From positions 54,688,008-54,752,007 of the forward strand of contig CM059973.1 of assembly GCA_030490835.1 (NCBI GenBank): DNA of 64,000 bases. The letters run 5' to 3'. Shown here in pieces: positions 36,001 to 45,000 of this stretch. Numbering within the stretch: position 1 is the first letter of the stretch; each line of letters opens with the position of its first letter. The notes beneath the pieces were generated by a model, which was not told where the DNA came from, did not search any database, and saw nothing but the letters and a program-made list of their open reading frames with translations. Both the position numbers and the translations under genes were made by a program. The stretch is from Annona cherimola. Its lineage: Eukaryota; Streptophyta; Magnoliopsida; Magnoliales; Annonaceae.

Positions 36001-39000
36001 ATGAAATCATTAATTTAGATGTATTTAATTTACACATTAAGTTTTACCATTTTAGATTAACCATTTTATAAAAAAAAATTCAAAAAAAATCAGTTTTGCA
36101 CCCGGAAGCGTAAAAATTTAAATGCATCCGGATGTAACCAAACATTACACATCATACCTCTCTCTAAATGGCATGAAAACCTACCCATCTGATCGATCAA
36201 TACTGCGTCTGCGTCAGAGAATATTGCATTGCAGCCCATTGCCGTGTCTTGGCCATTTCTTCCACCATCAGAATCTAACACCAAAAATTAAAGAGAGAGC
36301 GTACCAAGTTAGAGAGTAGAGTAACAGTATTATAATATTTTGATTGGAGTTGCTCGAATTGAATGCAAACCACACTGCTTCCGTCCAATTCCAACATGAT
36401 TGATTTAGACGTTCAAGACATATATATTAGGTTTAATCATGTATATTTACTCATATTGTTAATCATTTGGCTAAAAATGGGCCCCATGTAATCATAAAAT
36501 TATAATATTTTATCCATTGTATTTAGAATTGTTTATTTTATAAGCATATTAACTTTCATCCAAATTATATAGGCCCCATCTAAAAATACTACAAAAACAA
36601 TGTAATAAAATTGTTTCATATAAATAATAATTTTAAAGTTATTTTTCAACATGTAAACTATCTAAGATATAATTTATATATAAATAAATAATTGTGTAAA
36701 ATATTAATACATTTAAGTGAATGTAGGGCCCATTTGCACTAGGGGTGTCAACGAATTGGGTTGGACGGATTAGAACATAATCCTAATCTAACACATTAAA
36801 AAATCTCAACAATCTCAACCCTAACCAATTTACAACTTATTTAATAAAGGAGTTAATAAATTGTTAATAGGCTGTGCATGTATATTGCAAAGAAGTCAAA
36901 CGGAGCTAATTTAAAATTGACTATGTTATTTATAATTATCATGGTGAATTGATTTATATCAATGAGATATATTGCATGGTCAAATCTTCATCGAAAAAGT
37001 GTGTATATTTGATGTGTGAGTACAAAGAAAAGTAGCAACTCGATGAGACAGAGAGAAGACGGAGAGGAGAAAATAGTAATAGAGATGAAGAAAGGAATGA
37101 TTAGTGACGGAGAAGGAAGGATGAATGGAAGGAAAAGAGAAAAGAGAAAAGTGAAAATAAAGAGAGTTGCAAGGTAAGTATGTTGATGACAACGCCATAG
37201 CTCAATAGCAGAAAAGACGTTGTAGAGTCGTGAATGGAAAGAGAAAAATACAAAATCAAAATGGAGGAAATAAATTTAGCATTTATAATATATATCTCTT
37301 TTTAACTATTATAAATGGGTTACTAAACAGGTTGATGTGTTGTAAAATCTTAATCATAATCTATTTATTTATTTAAATGGATAAAGGCATTGATCGATCA
37401 TAAACTATTTATTCAAAAATTCCAACCCAAACCCATTTATAAACAGGTAGGATAGGTGGGTTGACGGTTGACCATGACCATTAACACACCTAATTTATAC
37501 TACATGTAAAAAGTATAGGATCATATCTATATATATGCACATGGAAGAAAATGGTTAAGATTTCTTAAAAAAACATATAAATATGAAAAGCAAGAGGTTA
37601 TGTAACCAAGTAAAGAACCATACATGATCATCATCCACAACCCTGTTATATGAGGTCATTAACCTGTATATATTGAGAAGTCTTCCTTAAATGATTTTTA
37701 TCATGAGTCTTATTTTAAGGTATCTAGATATATTGAAATCTTGAATGCAATGAAATTTTAGTGTACTTGGGTGCAAAACTTTTTTTTTTTATAAAATTGT
37801 AACTTAAGTGTATTTTACTTATGTACGTTGTGCTATTTTTTGAAATATATTTTTAATTTTAAAAAAATAGGGGTATTTTAGTCATTTAAAATGATTAAAC
37901 CCCATATTTTTAAAATAATAAAAAATATACACACATCTTCAAAATGGAAATACTTAATTTGTTAATTAAATATACTTAAATTAATAGTTTATAAAAGAAT
38001 TTGAAAAAAATTAAAAAATAATTTTTGCACCATTATGCATTAAAATTTCAATGTATTTGGATGCATTAAAACATTATGGGTACTACAATGATAGAAGTAG
38101 ACAATATGAAGGTAGTTTGATAGACTACATAATTGCAAGATTTTGAAAACAAAAAGTTTAAAATATGAACAGTTGTGTGAATTAAGGAGAATGTGAAGAT
38201 TTCAGATAGTATGAACTATAAAGGTGAATTTTGATACATGGCTTAGTAAAAGCCCGTGATGGATTTCTTTCTGTTTTTTAGATGAATTTTGATATGCAAA
38301 AACCCTTGATCTGATTAGATGATAAATGTTTCATATTTTACTCTTATACATGGATTTTAAAATAGAATCGGCATAACGAGGAGTTAATTTAATTTAAAAT
38401 ATATGTAGGGATGGAAAAGAATCTAGTATGTTTGCAATAGATATGGATGGTTATGAGTGATATGGTAATGGGCCAAGTTGTGAAGTTTGACCCAAAAGAA
38501 TTGAGATGGTGAAGATGATCAACAATCATGGATGTGGCTCATGATTTGTGTGGGAGTAATTTTACCATGATTAAATATACTTATGGAGTTTTAGGATGAA
38601 TTTGAGATGATGATTTTAGGAATTAAGCTATTTAGAGTTAACGAATGGGAATTCAGTAAGAAATAAACTAAATAAGTGAAATTTTGAAATTCACATGGAA
38701 CTTGGTGATAAGGGTATTATTTGGGTAGGGAACCTGTGGGTTGACCCGTTAGGTATCTTAAAATGGGTAGAGTAGGTTCTTGAAATGTACAAAAACTTAT
38801 TTAATTTATTTACTATTTAGTAAATTTAATGAATATATTTTAAAAATTATGTCATTATCATCTTAATTATAAAATTTTAAAGTAAGAAATGCAATAAAAT
38901 TAGAGTTTTCAAATATAATATAAAAATAATTTTAAAGAACTGATTTAAAACAAAAATTAGAATTAACCCGACCTTAAAAAATAGGATAGACTTAGAACAA

Positions 39001-42000
39001 ACCTGTCTTAAAATAGGATGGACCTACCGACCCAACTTGCACCCTTGATAATTTTAGCACGGATAATATGCTAGATACATATGTGATGTGTGAAAAGTGA
39101 TTTTGGGGTATTAAAGGTGATAAATGTGATTTGGAGGAAATGAGACCCATTATAGAGATAAAATAATTAAAGAGTTGGGTCAATAGATCAAATTTTATGT
39201 GAGATATGCTGTTAATCAAATAAATGATATAAGTGATGCTATGATAATAAGAGATGTGAGATGATTGAATTTATTTTTGGAATATTTTTCTATGATATAA
39301 TTTCATGTGTTGTGAATGGTGAAAATGTTGATAAATGGTGCGTAGCTAAAGATTATGGTGATAAAATTTTGTGAAGAGATAATATTTGAAGTTAGAAATC
39401 TAATAAAAAGAAATGTCTCAATTGAAATTGTATATAGAAAATTATGAACAAAATGGTGGAGTTCAATAAAACTACGTTAGGGGCATGTGATTCCTCTAGA
39501 ATAACATGGAGCATATTGTCCTGAAGGGATGACTTGGGCGAAAAACTACAAGGAATCATGCGGTTGTTTGTGGTGTAAATTGGAGGAGCAAACTCTCTCC
39601 CCGTTTTCTTCCTTTCTTCTCCAATCTTGCTCCTTTTTTTCACAACCAACCTTATCTAAAAGGCCTCCCAAAACACTTTATTTGCAACAGATGAGCATTA
39701 AATTTTTTAAAAACAAAGAATTAGTGCTAGAGTTTGAGAGAAATTTTGAGAATTTCTTCATATGAAGTAAGTAGATTGCAATTTTTGAAATAAAACATGA
39801 ATTTGATTTGCAAATGATGAGTTTTGATATTTATTTATGGGAATTGATTTTTATTGAGTGATTTGGATGGATTTGGGAAATTAGGGTCATAAGGAGGGGT
39901 TGAAAACACCAAGAGTTAGGATTTTTATAGAAATCCACGAAATTTATGATTTAGAAGTGATTATTTATGCTTATGGAATGTATTTTGGGGCTAAATTTGG
40001 ACGATTTTGTATAGAATATATGAGGTTTCTATATGTTGTTTATGACGTGTTTGATGAAATGCTTAAGCGAGGCTTGACATGAGGAAACTATTTATAAATT
40101 GTTGCGTAGAACTTTGGTTATGTGAATAAGTTGTTGCACATGCTCAGGACATATAGGAATGAGTGTTGTGTGGAATGAGAAATATGATAATTTCATGGGG
40201 ATGAGGTGTATAATTTGGGACTGAGGTTTGTACTTATGTGCTTAAGGTTACGGATGGATAGACATCGAAATTGTGTAACCCTCATGTTGAAGAGTGTATG
40301 ATTGCTTCAGATGGACTTGTGTAATTGTGTTATGTTAGATATGGGTGTGAATAACACCTAGCCTAGCCTACCTTAAAGCTAGAATTGATGAAATCATTGG
40401 ATTGTGAGTTATGCATTGATAAGGTTTGTGTGAATGATTGGACTTATGGATGACTTGGATGTTGAATTTTGCATGCTATGTGTTGGTTTTTATGATTTGA
40501 GGTAGGCCCTTTAGAAATATTTTGATTATATATTGGCATGATTTTTTGAAACCATATGACAGATGGTGTTGGCAGCACATGTCATATCATAAGTGATGCA
40601 TGTAGATTATTTACATAAGATACTTCATGGCCTTTTATTGACATGCAGATATGGTTATTCATAATCCTTAATTGACAATGGCTCTTTTTTTTTTTGATGG
40701 TTTATATTTACATGCATCTCAACATATATTATATTGTAGTTCTGAGACATTCTTACAAATAAGGAGATACATAACTCCTCTAAAGAAATCTGGAGACACA
40801 GCTCCACTAAAGAATTAGGAAGAACAACTTCCATCCAGTCAAAGGGAGACAACAGCTCCCACTCCACCTCAAAGGGAGACCACAGCTCCCACACCATTTT
40901 TCCGGGCCGAAATCCCAACATGGGATTTATGACTCTTTATTTGCATAAAAATGTTTTGGTTGCATTATTATTTGTGGCATGACATTCATGATGAATTGGC
41001 ATGAATATCATAAATTTTTCATTGATAGCACCTACTTTTTGAGTTTGCCTAAACTAACGTATTCGTTTTTTTTATGTTTTAGTAGGATAGATATTGCAAA
41101 TACTTAGCTATAGGCTAGGTCATGTTGAGATTGATGTATTAGTAAGATGAAAAATATACAATTGTACTTATATTATTTTGAGTGGTGGAATATTTATGTA
41201 TATTAAGTTGTGATTTATAGTTGTATAGTCTAGAGAGCTCTTTTATTATGATTGTGATTTATAAATATAAAATTTATTTCTGATGAGATAAGATTGAAAT
41301 GATGTAATTTAAAATTTTGCCCGCTGCCATGTGATTAAATAACATACTAGTCGTGGACATCTAAACATAGTACAAGTGTAATGTGGTTTGTACCTCCTGA
41401 TAAATCTTTTGAAAATGCCGCCGGATTTTCGCCTTCCAGACCAGCAGACTGGGCTTGCAGTGGGCAAGGCTACATTACACTTTTATCATGATGAGTTATT
41501 TTCCACCTTCGTGTGTATAATATGCATGGAGTCTGTTGCATCTTTCCTAATAATTATTAACTACATAATTGCAAAAGGTTTTAATTCAGTTGACACTAAA
41601 AATACCTTTTAATGACAATATTCCCGTAACTATGGCCTAAAAATTGCTTTCTGTAACACGCACATATTAGTATCCTAAAAATTAAGGCTTTCGTGGTAGT
41701 AGTTATGTTTGCCTCCAGTTAATATCTTTAGCAACAAAGGAGCTAAGTGTTCCAATTAAAATCTTTCGCAGCAAAAGAGCTAAGTGTTACTAATTAATGC
41801 TGCAATTTTTTTTTTCCTATAGTCTAGGCGGCCTTCTCTCAAATTTGTTATTTTTTTGAGACTTTCCCTTAAATTCGTTCTTAAATTCCCACGTAGCTAA
41901 TGTGTAAAATTGGCATGCTGATTTGTGCGTTTGGGACGTGATAAAACTTTTGATAAAAATTTTTTAGTATAAAAGTTTTTGAATTGGTAAAAATAATGTA

Positions 42001-45000
42001 ATATAATAAGGGTAATAATAAAGAGTAAAGAAAATAAAGTTAAAACAGATAAGTTGGTTATATGAGTAGTTGTATATAAATGATTGAAAAGTAAAGTAGT
42101 GGTATAGGAAAATGTGATAAAATGATTAAAAAATAGAGTAGTTATAGAAAGTGAAAAATTTTAGTTAAAAAAGTTTTAGTATTTTTCAAACATGCCCACA
42201 AATTTGATGTTAGAACAAGGTATATTATGTACCTGGTTGGTGTAGAGGTTGGAGAGATGAAGTAGAGTCAAAGAATGAATAGCCGGTGGTCATCCCGGTG
42301 CAAAGGGCATCATAGAAGGCACTGATGGAGTCTTGAATCGGGGTAAATCCTTCTCTCACGCGCATCTCACCATACTCTAACAGGTATTGCTTCACATACG
42401 CCAAGCTACTCATGCTGAAACTGACCCATCAGGAACACACGTCAAAGAGCCAAAGAATCAAACAAAAGATGCATGCTTAAAGCATTCATATCTAATTAGT
42501 ATTGAAGCTTAATGGTTCAAAATATTTAATGGAGAAAAATTATTGAAAAAGAAATATTAGACGTGCTGCCGGATGTATATATGGAAAATAAGCGAGTGCA
42601 GAAGGACTGCATCGTAATTATGGTACAAACTACCCACATATATAAAAATTAACATCTTTGTTACCCATTGTATTTAAAATTATTTATTTTGATAGCATAT
42701 CAATTTTCATCCAAATATAGCATGTATATATGCCCAATCTTAAAATAGTACAAAATTGATGTAATAAAATAGTTTAACTTAAATATCAATTTCAAAGTAA
42801 TATTTTCAAGATCTAAACAGTCTAAAGTATATTACTTATATAGATAAATGACTATATGAAGTATTTTAATATTCTAATATGTGTGAGACCTATTTTGCAG
42901 TGAATTGCACTGTAATTATGGTGCAGTCAGTCTACACAGGATTTGTTCTATATATATACATATACACACGGAGGAATGATGTTGTTAACTTGGGCTAAGC
43001 AAATACCTCGCTTAGTCCACACTGAAAATTCATTTAAACACTTTTTTATTTTTTATACACTTATTTATCTAAGCGTATTTAACATATAAATCAAGTTTCA
43101 CCATATTTGGATATGTATGTATATATTTAAGATTTTTAAACATTTATAATGTATTTAAAATATCCCTATCTTTAAAAATCTCCAAAAATATATACATATA
43201 TCTAAAAATGGTGAAACTTATTTTATATATTAAATGCACTTAGATAAACAAGTGTATGAAGAAAAAACAAAAAAATATTATAAAGGATTTTTTGAGGTAA
43301 ACTAAGTGAGATATTTGCTTAGCGTGGGCTAACAAAATCACTTATCGTACTTATAATATATAGATATAGGGTTTCGTTTATATGTAATCAGGTTATATAG
43401 AAGCATAACTATGAAATATCCTTAACTTTTAGGATTTTGATCATTGATGAAAAATCTAATCTATTCATTGAATTTAACATCATCTATTTATTTAGAAGAC
43501 CAAGTTTTATTCCAATCAAGTATGTTTATGAGTTACGTTTGTTGAAATATATATATTTATGTGTAAATTATGATAAATGCTTAGGTTCACTCATACATGT
43601 ATTAGAATGTAATAATACTTTATAGAATTATTTATATAAATAGCAATAATATTTTAGATGGTTAAGATGTTGCAAAAACTATTTTAAAATTGATATTTTA
43701 GCATTAAAATATTTTATTATATTGATTTTATACATGTATAGATGCGACTCATATATAGTGAAATTAAACAAATAAAAAAGTTTTCAAGATACTATAAATG
43801 ATACTAAATACAATGGATGTAGTGGATTTTCCATCAATCATCAAGATTTTAAAAATAAAGGGGATTACATAGAAAAAACGTTTTATAGAAGCGGTACGAT
43901 ACATATGAGAAATGATCCTGTTAGTTTGGTTTAAGTACATGTCTTATTTAAGCCAATTCAAAAAATTCATTTAAAACACTTTTTTTGCTATTTTTCCCAT
44001 AAACTTGTTAATGTAGATGTACTTAACACATAAATCAAGTTTTACCATTTGGATGTGTATATATTTTTTGAGATTTTTAAACATAGATGTATTTTAGTCA
44101 TTTTAAAATGGATAAAATACCCCTAGTTTAAAATTTTTTAAAAATATATACACGTATCTGAACATGAAAAAATTTGTCTTATATGTTAAATATACTTAGA
44201 TAAACAAGTGTATAAAGAAAAAATCAAAAAAATTATTTTAAATGAGTTTTTGGAAGTGAACTAAGTAAGAAATTTACTTAGTCCAGACTGATAAGATCAT
44301 TTATATATATATATATAAGGTTCCATTTATATGCAACCAAGTTATATAGAAGTGATTCTATATAAACTTTTCCATTTTTCTGATGTTGATGTTTAATTTA
44401 AAATTAAATTTATTCATTGTGTTTAACATCATTTGTTTAACTAGGATAATAAGTTTCATCTAAATCAAATACGTTCATGGGTCACATTTACTCAAAAATA
44501 AATATATTCATTTGTAAATTAGAAAAAATGCTTACATTCCTTCACATATGTATTATAATGTAATAATACATTATAGACTCATTTATCAACATAGTAGTGA
44601 TATTTTAGATGGTTTAGATATTGAAAATAATACTTAAAAATTGATATTTAGCATTAAATTATTTTATTATGTTAATTTACACACATATAGATGGGGCCTA
44701 TATATAATAATATTAAATAAATGAAAGAGTTTCTATGATAATATAAATGAGGCTAAATAAATTAGATGGAATGAATTTTCTATCAACCATCAAGATAGTA
44801 AAATGGAAGAGATTATATAAAATATGAGTTTCATAGAAGCTTTTTCCGCACATATATAGCTGAAGAAGGCTCTTACTCAATCAGTTGTCTGCCAATATTT
44901 ACTTCAGCCCCAGTAGAACCATATTGGACCACCTCAACGATTGCATGGTAGATAACACCCAACGTCCCATGAATCTCCAGCTTTGTTATATCAATGCCTA

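Noticed and set aside
36980..37198. 72-codon serine/phenylalanine-rich minus frame
   Set aside because: Low-complexity GA/CT DNA inside a hAT-like non-autonomous element.
39392..40082. Open frames in RWP-RK intron 4 as possible extra exons
   Set aside because: No phase-compatible splice sites needed there; exons 4 and 5 already join in frame, and the sequence looks like degraded LTR.
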